From Aminobacter carboxidus (lineage in GTDB: Bacteria > Pseudomonadota > Alphaproteobacteria > Rhizobiales > Rhizobiaceae): a DNA stretch of 64,000 nt. Location: NCBI RefSeq assembly GCF_014863355.1, contig NZ_JACZEP010000007.1:287997-351996 (forward strand), written 5' to 3'. Shown one piece after another: positions 47,449-56,085 of this stretch; the stretch's first letter is position 1; every line of letters begins with the position of its first letter. Under the pieces are notes generated by a model. It was given only the letters and a program-made list of their open reading frames with translations, did not search any database and had not been told where the DNA came from. The translations under genes were made by a program, and so were the position numbers.

Positions 47449-48345
47449 ATGAACAGACCGACAGCAACGCTCATCGGCTTTTCAGCCATCCTCACATGGT
47501 CGTTTCTGGCACTGCTTTCGACCGCCGCGGGACCAATTCCGCCGTTTCGGCTGGCAGCAATGACCTTCCTGCTAGGCGGGCTCGTCGGTGTGTCCAGCTG
47601 GATCTTTCGCCCGGGCGCGATCAGGTCGTTGCGGCAGCCATGGCAGGTGTGGGCGCTGGGAACCGCCGGCCTTTGCATCTATCACTGTGCCTATTTCTTT
47701 GCGATCCAGTCGGCCCCGCCCATCGAGGCCAGCCTGATCGCCTACCTGTGGCCGCTGTTGATCGTCGTCTTCGCCGCCTTCCTGCCGGGGGAAAAGCTCA
47801 GGCTGCATCACATTGCCGGCGTGATCCTCTGACTTGCCGGCGCCATAGTCGTCATCACCAAGGGTGGCAGCGTCGGCCTGGCCGACGGGGTGAAGCCGGG
47901 CCACCTCATTGCGCTGTTCTGCGCCTTCGTCAGGGCCGGCTACTCCGTACTTTTCCGCCGCTTCGGCAAGGTGCCCACCGATGTCGTCGCCGGCTACTGC
48001 CTTATCACCGCGGCAGTCGCATTTTCGCTCCACCTGGCGCTCGAGACCACCGTCTGGCCCGAAACCACCGCGCAATGGGCTGCAATCGCCATCTTGGGCA
48101 CAATCCCGCTCGGTACCGGCTTCTACGCCTAGGATTACGGCTGCAAGCACGGCGAGATCATGGTGCTTGGCGCATTGTCATACGCAGCACCGCTGTTTTC
48201 AGTAATCGTCTTGCTGGTCGCAGGGTTTGGCGCGTTTCACTGGTCGGTGGCGCTGGCCTGCATCCTCATCACGATCGGCGCCGTCATCGCCGCCAAGGAC
48301 ATGCTGTTCGGCAGGCAGCCTAAGGAAGCAGCGGCGGCGGCCTGA
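47449..48345 (+). pseudogene. EamA/DMT transporter inactivated by two nonsense codons
   Basis: One continuous frame encodes a DMT exporter from MNRPTATLIGFSAILTWSFL to a C-terminal LFGRQPKEAAAAA, but it is cut by TGA at 47830-47832 (VIL*LAGA) and TAG at 48130-48132 (FYA*DYGCKHGE). Both stops sit where family members usually have Trp, consistent with TGG changes by single G-to-A transitions. Flanking protein is otherwise well conserved, so decay is recent, or the changes are sequencing errors. Confidence 0.8.
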
Positions 48346-48361
48346 CCCTGGCCAACGAAAA

Positions 48362-48381
48362 AGGGGCGGTTGCCCGCCCCT
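48362..48381 (-). terminator. Rho-independent terminator of the pyrimidine ABC operon
   Basis: AGGGGCGG (48362-48369) pairs with CCGCCCCT (48374-48381) over a four-base loop. On the minus strand it is followed by TTTTTCG. It lies 23 bases past the stop of the substrate-binding protein gene. Confidence 0.85.
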
Positions 48382-48403
48382 CTTCCGAAATCAGACCGCA
48401 AAC

Positions 48404-49378
48404 TTACTTGATCGCCTTGTCGGTGATCGTTGAAGTCCAGGCGCCGGTGGGCTCCTTGGTAATGATCTTCTGCGCCAGCAGTGCTTCGGCCGTGCGCTTG
48501 TAAGCCGCTTCGACCAGCTTGCCATCGGCATTGTCGATCAGCTTGGCCACTTCGCCCATCATGCGCTTCTGGTGGTTTTCGTCCTGGCCACCATTGTCGA
48601 CGACGATGCCGGCGGCCTCGTCAGGATTGTCGACGGCATACTTCCAGCCCTTCATCGAGGCACGCACGAAACGCACCATCTTGTCTTCGAAGGCCGGGTC
48701 CTTGAGCTTGTCTTCCATCGCGTACAGACCGTCCTCGAGCAGGTCGTTGCCCATGGCGGTGTAGTTGAAGACAGTCAGCTCTTCCGGCTTGAAGCCGGCG
48801 TCGATCAGCTGCCAGTACTCGTTGTAGGTCATGACCGAGATGCAGTCGGCCTGCTTCTGGATCAGCGGCTGCACGTCAAAGCTCTGCTTCAGCACCGTCA
48901 CGCCATCGGCACCGCCTTCGGTCTTGAGGCCCAGCTTGTTCATCCAGGCGAAGAACGGGTACTCGTTGCCGAAGAACCAGACGCCCAGCGTCTTGCCCTT
49001 GAAATCGGCTTCGGTCTTGACCGGGCCGTCCTTCGGGCAGACCAGCTCCATGCCGGCCTTCTTGTAGGGCTGGGCGATGTTGACCAGGCCAACGCCCTTT
49101 TCACGGGCCGCAAGCGCGCCGCCCATCCAGTCGACGATCACGTCGGCACCGCCGCCGGCGATCACCTGCTCGGGCGCGATGTCGGGGCCGCCCGGCTTGA
49201 TGTCGACGTCCAGGTTTTCCTCGCCGTAGAAACCCTTCTCCTTGGCAACGTAGTAGCCGGCAAACTGCGACTGCGTCACCCATTTGAGCTGCAGCGTCAC
49301 CTTGTCGGCGGCAAGTGCCGCCTGCGCGGCGGCCAGCGACATCGCTCCCGCCATCAACGATACCATCAGTCTTTTCAT
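48404..49378 (-). CDS. NMT1/ThiY-type ABC substrate-binding protein
   Basis: A 324-residue periplasmic binding protein with signal peptide 1-23 (ending ALA) and LQLKWVTQSQFAGYYVAKEKGFY near the mature N-terminus, typical of NMT1/THI5-like proteins that bind pyrimidine-type ligands. Its place beside dihydropyrimidinase suggests uracil/thymine or a precursor as ligand (inference). Last gene of an ATPase-permease-permease-SBP operon. Confidence 0.88.
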   Translation of the reverse strand: MKRLMVSLMAGAMSLAAAQAALAADKVTLQLKWVTQSQFAGYYVAKEKGFYGEENLDVDIKPGGPDIAPEQVIAGGGADVIVDWMGGALAAREKGVGLVNIAQPYKKAGMELVCPKDGPVKTEADFKGKTLGVWFFGNEYPFFAWMNKLGLKTEGGADGVTVLKQSFDVQPLIQKQADCISVMTYNEYWQLIDAGFKPEELTVFNYTAMGNDLLEDGLYAMEDKLKDPAFEDKMVRFVRASMKGWKYAVDNPDEAAGIVVDNGGQDENHQKRMMGEVAKLIDNADGKLVEAAYKRTAEALLAQKIITKEPTGAWTSTITDKAIK

Positions 49379-49429
49379 CTTCTTTTTTCCCTCTGAAGTT
49401 GGACCGCGGCCCCGCCCAAGGAGCTCAGG

Positions 49430-50563
49430 TCACGCCCGCCCACCACGGACAGACGGATGCCAGAAAGTGGTGGCCCTCTCGATCAGGGCGACCACGCCAT
49501 AGAAGACGGAACCGGCCAGAGCCGCAACAGCGATCTCCGCCCAGACCATGTCGACATTCATGCGCCCGATCTCGGTCGAGATGCGGAAGCCCATGCCGAC
49601 AATCGGCGTGCCGAAGAATTCGGCGACGATGGCGCCGATCAGCGCCAGCGTGGAGTTGATCTTCAACGCGTTGAAGATGAAGGGTGCCGCCGCCGGCAGG
49701 CGCAGCTTGAACAGCGTCTGCCAGTAGTTGGAGGCATAGGTGCGCATCAGGTCGCGCTCCATATGGCCCGATGCGGTGAGGCCGGCGACGGTGTTCACCA
49801 GCATCGGGAAGAAGGTCATGATGATGACCACGGCCGCCTTCGACTGCCATTCGAAGCCGAACCAGATCACCATGATCGGCGCCACGCCGATGATCGGCAG
49901 CGCCGACACCATGTTGCCGATGGGCAAGAGCCCGCGGCGCAGGAACGGCACCCGGTCGGCCAGGATCGCCACCACGAAGCCCGAGGCACAGCCGACGAAG
50001 TAGCCGAACAGCACCGCCTTAAAGATGGTCTGGCGCACGTCAGCGGCAAGGATCGGCAGCGAATTGCCGATGCGCGCGGCAATGGCGCTTGGCGGCGGCA
50101 ACAGGATGAACGGAACCCCCGCCCCCCGCGTCACCGCTTCCCAAATGATCAGGATCCATGCGCCGAAGATCGCCGGGATCAGCAGGCGCAGAAACGTCCT
50201 GACCTGCTTCGACAGCGGCCTGATGGCCGACAGCAAGGCAACGCAGCGCCAGGCCAGCAGCCAGGCGGCGGCAAGCAGCAGGAAGAACGGCATCCGCGCC
50301 ATGCCTTCATTGCCGGAGATGTTGGCAATCAGCAGCCATGCAGCCCCATGCGCTCCAATGAAGAGCACGGCAGCACTGGCAAGGCCGGAGAACATGGCGA
50401 AGGAGGCCACGGCAGGCAAGGCGATGAGCGCGATGACAAGTGTCGTCGTGCCGCTCGACATCGGCGCTACGGCTTCATTCGCCAGCATCGGCATGGTGGC
50501 CATGGCGATGGCGCACAGCACCAGCGCCAGCCCGACTTGCCAGGACGGCTTGGAATTCATCAT
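49430..50563 (-). CDS. ABC importer permease 2
   Basis: A 377-residue membrane protein: about four N-terminal helices (residues 1-125), then a BPD_transp_1 domain with the EAA-type loop MRTYASNYWQTLFKLRLPAAAPF. The N-terminal extension is absent from its partner. Start is the ATG at 50563, overlapping the upstream permease stop by four bases; an adjacent ATG follows. The 34-codon upstream frame is excluded. Confidence 0.87.
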   Translation of the reverse strand: MMNSKPSWQVGLALVLCAIAMATMPMLANEAVAPMSSGTTTLVIALIALPAVASFAMFSGLASAAVLFIGAHGAAWLLIANISGNEGMARMPFFLLLAAAWLLAWRCVALLSAIRPLSKQVRTFLRLLIPAIFGAWILIIWEAVTRGAGVPFILLPPPSAIAARIGNSLPILAADVRQTIFKAVLFGYFVGCASGFVVAILADRVPFLRRGLLPIGNMVSALPIIGVAPIMVIWFGFEWQSKAAVVIIMTFFPMLVNTVAGLTASGHMERDLMRTYASNYWQTLFKLRLPAAAPFIFNALKINSTLALIGAIVAEFFGTPIVGMGFRISTEIGRMNVDMVWAEIAVAALAGSVFYGVVALIERATTFWHPSVRGGRA

Positions 50564-51438
50564 GCCGGCCGCCCTCCCATCGAACGTTCGACAAGTCTGC
50601 CGACGAAGCCGACGAGCACGACCAGCAGTGCCGCCACCACCGAGCCGGCGACGAGTGCCGCCCACATATCGATGGTCTGGCTGTAGTAGGAACCGGCGAG
50701 CAGCTTGGCGCCGATGCCAGCGACAGCGCCAGTCGGCAGCTCGCCGACGATGGCGCCGACAAGGCTCGCCGCCACCGCCACCTTCATCGAGGCAAACAGG
50801 AATGGCACCGAGGCCGGCACGCGCAGCTTCCAGAAGGTCTGCGACTTGCTGGCATTATAGGTATGCATCAGGTCGAGATGCATGAGATCGGGCGAACGCA
50901 GCCCCTTCACCATGCCGACGGCGACCGGAAAGAACGACAGGTAGGTCGAAATCAGCGCCTTGGGGATCAGCCCGGTGACGCCGATGGCCGCCAGCACGAC
51001 GATGATCATCGGCGCCACAGCAAGGATCGGGATTGTCTGCGAGGCGATGATCCACGGCATCAGCGAGCGGTCGAGCGCAATGACATGGACGATGCCGACG
51101 GCGATCAGGATGCCGAGAGCGGTGCCGAAGGTGAAGCCGAGCAGCGTCGACGACAGCGTCACCCACGAATGGTAGACCAGACTGCGCGCGCTGGTGACCT
51201 TCCTGAGGAAGGTGTTTTCAAAGAAATTCTGCGCCACCTGGTGCGGTGCGGGCATGGTCGGCTTCGGCTGCGACAGCGTCTTGCCGATGAATTCAACCGT
51301 GCCGGGCGTCAAACCTGCCCGCCGGTCGAGATCGCGCTGGAACGGCGCGTTCATGTAGACGGCGAATGCATACCACGCCGCGACAATGACCAGAAGGATG
51401 GCGACGACGGGAAAAACCCTGTCTCTGAGGCGATCCAT
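50560..51438 (-). CDS. ABC importer permease 1
   Basis: A 292-residue permease of the nitrate/taurine/thiamine-precursor type, with one N-terminal helix and five helices in the BPD domain. The ATPase-contact loop is MHTYNASKSQTFWKLRVPASVPFLF split near residues 200-220. Forms a heteromeric channel with permease 2. It starts six bases after the ATPase stop. Confidence 0.9.
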   Translation of the reverse strand: MDRLRDRVFPVVAILLVIVAAWYAFAVYMNAPFQRDLDRRAGLTPGTVEFIGKTLSQPKPTMPAPHQVAQNFFENTFLRKVTSARSLVYHSWVTLSSTLLGFTFGTALGILIAVGIVHVIALDRSLMPWIIASQTIPILAVAPMIIVVLAAIGVTGLIPKALISTYLSFFPVAVGMVKGLRSPDLMHLDLMHTYNASKSQTFWKLRVPASVPFLFASMKVAVAASLVGAIVGELPTGAVAGIGAKLLAGSYYSQTIDMWAALVAGSVVAALLVVLVGFVGRLVERSMGGRPA

Positions 51439-51444
51439 CGCGGC

Positions 51445-52266
51445 TCAATCCTCGTAGGAATGGCCGGCGCGCAGTCCGTCACGGACACGCGCTGCAATCG
51501 CCAGGAATTCCGGGCTCTCGCGGATGTCGAGCGGGCGTTCCGCGGGCAGCGTCGACTCGATGACGTCGGTGACGCGGCCCGGCCTGGGCGACATGACGAC
51601 GATGCGCGTGGAGAGATAGACGGCTTCGGGGATCGAATGGGTGACGAAGCAGATCGTCTTGTTGGTCTGCCGCCACAGCCTGAGCAGTTGCTCGTTGAGG
51701 TGATCGCGCACGATCTCGTCGAGCGCGCCGAACGGTTCGTCCATCAGCAGCAGATCGGCGTCGAAAGCGAGCGCGCGCGCGATAGAGGCACGCTGCTGCA
51801 TGCCGCCGGAAAGCTGCCAGGGATATTTCTTCTCGAAACCGGTGAGATTGACCAGATCCATGGTGCGCTTGATGCGCGCCTGCTGCTCGGCCTTGGACAG
51901 GCCGATGATCTCGAGCGGCAGCCCGACATTGTTTTCGATGGTCCGCCACGGAAATAGCGCTGCCGCCTGGAAGACATAACCATAGGCCCGTGCCTGGCGC
52001 GCCTGTTCCGGCGTCATGCCGTTGATCGAGATCGTGCCTTCCGTCGGCTGCTCGAGATCCGCGATCACCCTGAGGAACGTGGTCTTGCCGCAACCCGAAG
52101 GCCCGATGAAGGAGACGAACTCACCCTTGTTGATGGTCAGATTGACGTCCGACAGCGCCCGCACCGGGCCGTCATTGGTCTGGAAGGTCAGCCCCAGCTG
52201 TCTGGCTTCGACGACTGCGTTTCGCTCGACGCTAGTCGCCGTGGCTTGATTGACTGTCATGAGCAT
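51445..52266 (-). CDS. ABC importer ATPase
   Basis: A 273-residue ATPase with Walker A GPSGCGKTT (about residue 56), signature LSGGMQQRASIARA, Walker B LLLMDEPFGALDE and the switch histidine in FVTHSIPEAV, the SsuB/TauB/ThiZ subfamily. First gene of the importer operon. ATG at 52260 is an alternative start. A weak RutR-like box lies 49-64 bases upstream. Confidence 0.93.
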   Translation of the reverse strand: MLMTVNQATATSVERNAVVEARQLGLTFQTNDGPVRALSDVNLTINKGEFVSFIGPSGCGKTTFLRVIADLEQPTEGTISINGMTPEQARQARAYGYVFQAAALFPWRTIENNVGLPLEIIGLSKAEQQARIKRTMDLVNLTGFEKKYPWQLSGGMQQRASIARALAFDADLLLMDEPFGALDEIVRDHLNEQLLRLWRQTNKTICFVTHSIPEAVYLSTRIVVMSPRPGRVTDVIESTLPAERPLDIRESPEFLAIAARVRDGLRAGHSYED

Positions 52267-52314
52267 TGCCCGACTTTACCCCACATCATGCCATCCTCTC
52301 CGAAGATGAGGAAA

Positions 52315-52330
52315 GCGTCCACTTGATCAA
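52315..52330. promoter_or_regulatory. Weak RutR-like operator upstream of the ABC importer operon
   Basis: The minus strand reads TTGATCAAGTGGACGC, matching 10 of 14 specified positions of the RutR consensus TTGACCAnnTGGTCAA. Weaker than the sites at 57489 and 63575, but placed as expected for control of the importer. Confidence 0.4.
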
Positions 52331-52381
52331 CACTCTTTCCCAGGCGCATGAAACGAGCCGGCCTTCCTTCGCCCTGTTTGG

Positions 52382-52876
52382 TCAAGCGTAGCCTGAGCCC
52401 AGATTGCGATAGACGATGAGCCCCCGGTAAGTAACTCCCGCGATCGCTCCACCGACGAGGCCAGCTGTCGCCAAAGCTATGCTATCTGCGAACGGCATGG
52501 ACCAGCCTAGAATGAAGTCGCAGACAAGGAGCATCAAAACAATTGTTGCTCCCATCGTGACCCCAAATCCTACAAAACCCAAAACACTCGGAAGCGATCT
52601 ATCGCGCCCTATCCTGGCCAGCAGAAATACGAGTCCGCCGACAGCTACGCTCGCAGGAATTGTCCAGATAAGTGCCCCCCACATGCTCCAGAAAACCGAA
52701 CCAGCTACATCCAGCGGAAGTCGGGAGAGTTTGGACAATGAAGAGCTGCTGAATACCTCAACGAGGATCAAGACAACCCCACAGGCCCAGAGCCCTGCAA
52801 ACACACTTCCAATAAGGGCAAAGAAGGAAAAATGCCCATTGGAGCGCCGCTTGGCGGGAGCACTTTCCGGTTCCAT
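52382..52876 (-). CDS. Unidentified four-helix membrane protein
   Basis: A 164-residue protein with a polar N-terminus (MEPESAPAKRRSNG) and four hydrophobic segments (about 18-40, 55-85, 95-120, 128-150). I recognise no family. Codon use is less GC-biased than its neighbours, and it splits the pyrimidine gene cluster between the importer and dihydropyrimidinase, so it may be a late insertion. It starts 42 bases downstream of the dihydropyrimidinase stop. Confidence 0.6.
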   Translation of the reverse strand: MEPESAPAKRRSNGHFSFFALIGSVFAGLWACGVVLILVEVFSSSSLSKLSRLPLDVAGSVFWSMWGALIWTIPASVAVGGLVFLLARIGRDRSLPSVLGFVGFGVTMGATIVLMLLVCDFILGWSMPFADSIALATAGLVGGAIAGVTYRGLIVYRNLGSGYA

Positions 52877-52918
52877 CAAAATGTCCCCGTCATCATCGAC
52901 CCCACCAAGTCCGATCGC

Positions 52919-54370
52919 TCACACTCCTGTCGCCGGGATGCCTGTGCGTTCGACCTTGCGCGGTGCGGTGATTTCCTTCCACTGCGACAGCGCCCGGTTG
53001 ACCGCGGCATGCGGCTCGCGGGCGACGAATTCGCCGTGGCCGGGATGCACCTTGACCTCGTGCTCCTGGATCGCCAGTTCGCCACGCGTGAAGACGAAGC
53101 GTGGCAGGCCGGTCACCTCGATGCCCTCGAAGACGTTGTAGTCAATCACCGATTGTTGGCTCTTCGCCGCGATGGTCTTCTTGCGCTTGGGATCCCAGAC
53201 GATGACGTCGGCGTCCGCTCCTTCGACGATAGCGCCCTTCTTCGGGTACATATTGAGGATCTTGGCGATGTTGGTCGAGGTCACCGCGACGAACTCGTTC
53301 ATCGTCAGACGGCCGGTGTTGACGCCCTTGGTCCACAAGACAGGCATGCGGTCCTCGAGCCCGCCCGTGCCATTGGGGATCTTGGTGAAATTGCCGACGC
53401 CAGTGCGCTTCTGATCCGTGGTGAACGAGCAATGGTCGGTCGCCACCACCTGCAGCGAACCCGCCTGCAGGCCGGCCCACAGCGAGTCCTGATGCTGCTT
53501 GTTGCGGAAGGGCGGGCTCATCACCCGGCGCGCCGCGTGGTCCCAGTCCTTGTTGAAATATTCGGTCTCGTCGAGCACCAGATGCTGGATCAGCGGCTCG
53601 CCATAGACGCGCATGCCTTTCTGCCGGGCCCGCCGGATCGCTTCATGCGCCTGCTCGCAGGAGGTGTGCACGACATAGAGCGGGCTGCCCACCATGTCGG
53701 CGATCATGATTGCGCGGTTGGTCGCCTCGCCCTCGACCTCGGGCGGCCGCGAATAGGCATGCGCCTCGGGACCGTTATTGCCTTCGGCTAGCAGCTTGGC
53801 CGACAGCTGGGCGACGACGTCGCCGTTTTCGGCATGCACCAGCGGCAGCGCGCCAAGTTCGGCGCAACGCTTGAACGACGAGTACATCTCGTCGTCGTCG
53901 ACCATCAGCGCGCCCTTGTAGGCCATGAAGTGCTTGAACGAGGTGATGCCCTTGTCGACGACCTCAGCCATCTCGTTGAACACCTGCTCGCCCCACCAGG
54001 TGATCGCCATGTGGAACGAATAGTCGGAACAGGCCTTGGAGGTCTTGTTGTCCCACATCTGCAGCGCTTCGAGCAGCGACTGGCCGGGCGACGGCAGGCA
54101 GAAGTCGACGACCATCGTCGTTCCACCGGACAGCGCCGCGCGCGTGCCGCTCTCGAAATCGTCGGCCGAATAGGTGCCCATGAACGGCATTTCGAGATGG
54201 GTGTGCGGGTCGATGCCACCGGGCATGATGTAGCAGCCGGTGGCGTCGAACTCGTGGTCGGCGTGCAGGTTCCCGCCGATGGCGACGATCTTGCCATGCT
54301 GGATCAGCACGTCGGCCTTCCATGTCCGGTCGGCCGTGACGATGGTGCCATTTCTGATGACTTTGGTCAT
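52919..54370 (-). CDS. Dihydropyrimidinase (hydantoinase)
   Basis: Opens the dihydrouracil/dihydrothymine ring to N-carbamoyl-beta-amino acids, the second step of reductive pyrimidine catabolism. The 483-residue amidohydrolase has the metal ligands GGIDPHTHLEMP (H56, H58) and the lysine that becomes carboxylated (K152, in FKHFMAYKG). It also has VHAENGD and VATDHCSF. The PreA/PreT and hydrolase genes nearby support dihydropyrimidines over hydantoins. Confidence 0.93.
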   Translation of the reverse strand: MTKVIRNGTIVTADRTWKADVLIQHGKIVAIGGNLHADHEFDATGCYIMPGGIDPHTHLEMPFMGTYSADDFESGTRAALSGGTTMVVDFCLPSPGQSLLEALQMWDNKTSKACSDYSFHMAITWWGEQVFNEMAEVVDKGITSFKHFMAYKGALMVDDDEMYSSFKRCAELGALPLVHAENGDVVAQLSAKLLAEGNNGPEAHAYSRPPEVEGEATNRAIMIADMVGSPLYVVHTSCEQAHEAIRRARQKGMRVYGEPLIQHLVLDETEYFNKDWDHAARRVMSPPFRNKQHQDSLWAGLQAGSLQVVATDHCSFTTDQKRTGVGNFTKIPNGTGGLEDRMPVLWTKGVNTGRLTMNEFVAVTSTNIAKILNMYPKKGAIVEGADADVIVWDPKRKKTIAAKSQQSVIDYNVFEGIEVTGLPRFVFTRGELAIQEHEVKVHPGHGEFVAREPHAAVNRALSQWKEITAPRKVERTGIPATGV

Positions 54371-54523
54371 TCTTCAGTTCCCCTATTCTAGCCGCGCTTC
54401 TTTTGAGCGCTTTGGCCGTGTTTCATATCATGTAAAGGCAGACACTCCGCGTAGGCCAAGCGTAAGCCGCCCTTCCCCTCGACGGGAAAGGGCTGCCAGC
54501 GCGGCAATGTCGACCCCAAAAGC

Positions 54524-55774
54524 TCACTCCACGATCTCCGCGGTCTCGACCACGGCATGGAAAAGAACGTCGCAGCCGGCGGCGGCCCATTCGGGATAGA
54601 TTTCCTCGTCTTCGTTGTGGCTGAGGCCATCGACGCAGGGACAGAAAACCATCGCCGTCGGCGCCACGCGATTGATCCAGCAGGCGTCGTGGCCGGCACC
54701 CGAAACGATGTCGCGATGGCTGTAGCCGAGCCGGTCGGCGGCGTCGCGCACGGCCTTGACGCAATCCGTGTCGAAGGCGACCGGGTCGAAATGGCCGACC
54801 TGCTCGATCTCATAGGAGATGTCGAGCGCCTCGCAGATCGTGGCGATCCCTTCACGGATACGTCCGTCCATGGCGTCGAGCACTGCCTTCTCCGGCGAGC
54901 GAATATCGATGGTGAAGACGGTGCGGCCGGCAATGATGTTGCGCGAGTTCGGATAGACTTCCATGTGGCCTACGGCACCGACGGCGTCGGGCTGGTAGTC
55001 CATGGCAATCTCGTGCACCAGCTCGGTCACCCGCGCCATTCCGAGGCCGGCATTGCGGCGCTTGTACATCGGCGTCGAGCCGGTATGCGCTTCCATCCCG
55101 GTCAGGGTCACCTGCAGCCACTTCAGACCTTGGCCATGGGTGACGACGCCGATTTCAATCTCTTCGTCTTCGAGGATCGGCCCCTGTTCGATATGCAGTT
55201 CGAAGAAGGCCTTCATCTTGCGAGCGCCGACCTTCTCGGTGCCTTTCCAGCCGATGCGCTCCAACTCGTCGCCGAAACTCTTGCCATGCGCATCCTTGCG
55301 CGCATAGGCGAAATCCTGCTCAAGCACGCCGGCAAACACGCCCGATGCCAGCATGGCCGGTGCAAAGCGCGTGCCTTCCTCGTTGGTCCAGTTGGTGACG
55401 ACGATGGGATGCTTCGTCTTGATGCCGAGATCGTTGAGCGAGCGGATGACCTCGAGCCCGCCGAGCACGCCCAGCACGCCGTCGAACTTGCCGCCCGTCG
55501 GCTGGGTGTCGAGATGGCTGCCGACATAGACCGGCAGTGCTTCGGGGTCGGTGCCTTCGCGGCGGGCAAACATCGTGCCCATCTCGTCGACGCCCATTTC
55601 AAGTCCGGCGGCGTCGCACCAGGTCTTGAAGAGCTTACGGCCCTCGCCGTCCTCGTCGGTCAGGGTCTGGCGGTTGTTGCCGCCGGCAATGCCGGGGCCG
55701 ATCTTCGCCATCTCCATCAGCGAATCCCACAAACGCTCTGAATTGATTCGGAGATTTTCGCCTGGTGCGGACAT
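54524..55774 (-). CDS. Zn-dependent N-carbamoyl-amino acid hydrolase (beta-ureidopropionase type, M20)
   Basis: A 416-residue M20-family amidase that in this context should release beta-alanine or beta-aminoisobutyrate, CO2 and ammonia from N-carbamoyl-beta-amino acids. Metal-site signatures are VYVGSHLDTQPTGGKFDG, NEEGTRF and HIEQGPILEDE, with GAGHDACWINRVAPTAMVF near the C-terminus. Allantoate amidohydrolases look alike; the cluster favours the pyrimidine role. The 153 bases to the dihydropyrimidinase start contain a stem-loop (54469-54493). Confidence 0.88.
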   Translation of the reverse strand: MSAPGENLRINSERLWDSLMEMAKIGPGIAGGNNRQTLTDEDGEGRKLFKTWCDAAGLEMGVDEMGTMFARREGTDPEALPVYVGSHLDTQPTGGKFDGVLGVLGGLEVIRSLNDLGIKTKHPIVVTNWTNEEGTRFAPAMLASGVFAGVLEQDFAYARKDAHGKSFGDELERIGWKGTEKVGARKMKAFFELHIEQGPILEDEEIEIGVVTHGQGLKWLQVTLTGMEAHTGSTPMYKRRNAGLGMARVTELVHEIAMDYQPDAVGAVGHMEVYPNSRNIIAGRTVFTIDIRSPEKAVLDAMDGRIREGIATICEALDISYEIEQVGHFDPVAFDTDCVKAVRDAADRLGYSHRDIVSGAGHDACWINRVAPTAMVFCPCVDGLSHNEDEEIYPEWAAAGCDVLFHAVVETAEIVE

Positions 55775-55785
55775 GGCTCGGACCC

Positions 55786-56085
55786 TTATGCTTTCAGTTC
55801 GACTTCAACGAACGACATCGGTTTGTCGCCGGCATTGACCACATTGTGCTCGACGCCTTCGTCCCGCCTGTAGGCCAAGCCGGCAGCCATGTCGACACGC
55901 CTGACACCGCCTCCCGGCTCCTCCAGCAGGAACGAGCAAGGCGTGACCGTCGTCACGACATAGTCCATGCCATGCCTGTGCCAACGCGTTTCCGCGCCGG
56001 GATCGAAATCCCAGCGCGTGACGCGGACCTTGTCGTCGTCGACGAGCACTTCGCTCGTCGCCTGTTGCCGCGCCTGATAGGTCAA
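55786..56085 (-). CDS. Small cupin-domain protein
   Basis: A 99-residue single-domain beta-barrel. RWHRHGMDYVVTTVTP supplies the first cupin motif histidines; the second motif (EHNVVNAGDKPMSFVEVE) supplies another histidine. Sits between the hydrolase and aminotransferase genes, overlapping the latter by four bases, so it belongs to the pyrimidine operon. Role unknown; it may handle a reactive intermediate. Confidence 0.8.
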   Translation of the reverse strand: MTYQARQQATSEVLVDDDKVRVTRWDFDPGAETRWHRHGMDYVVTTVTPCSFLLEEPGGGVRRVDMAAGLAYRRDEGVEHNVVNAGDKPMSFVEVELKA

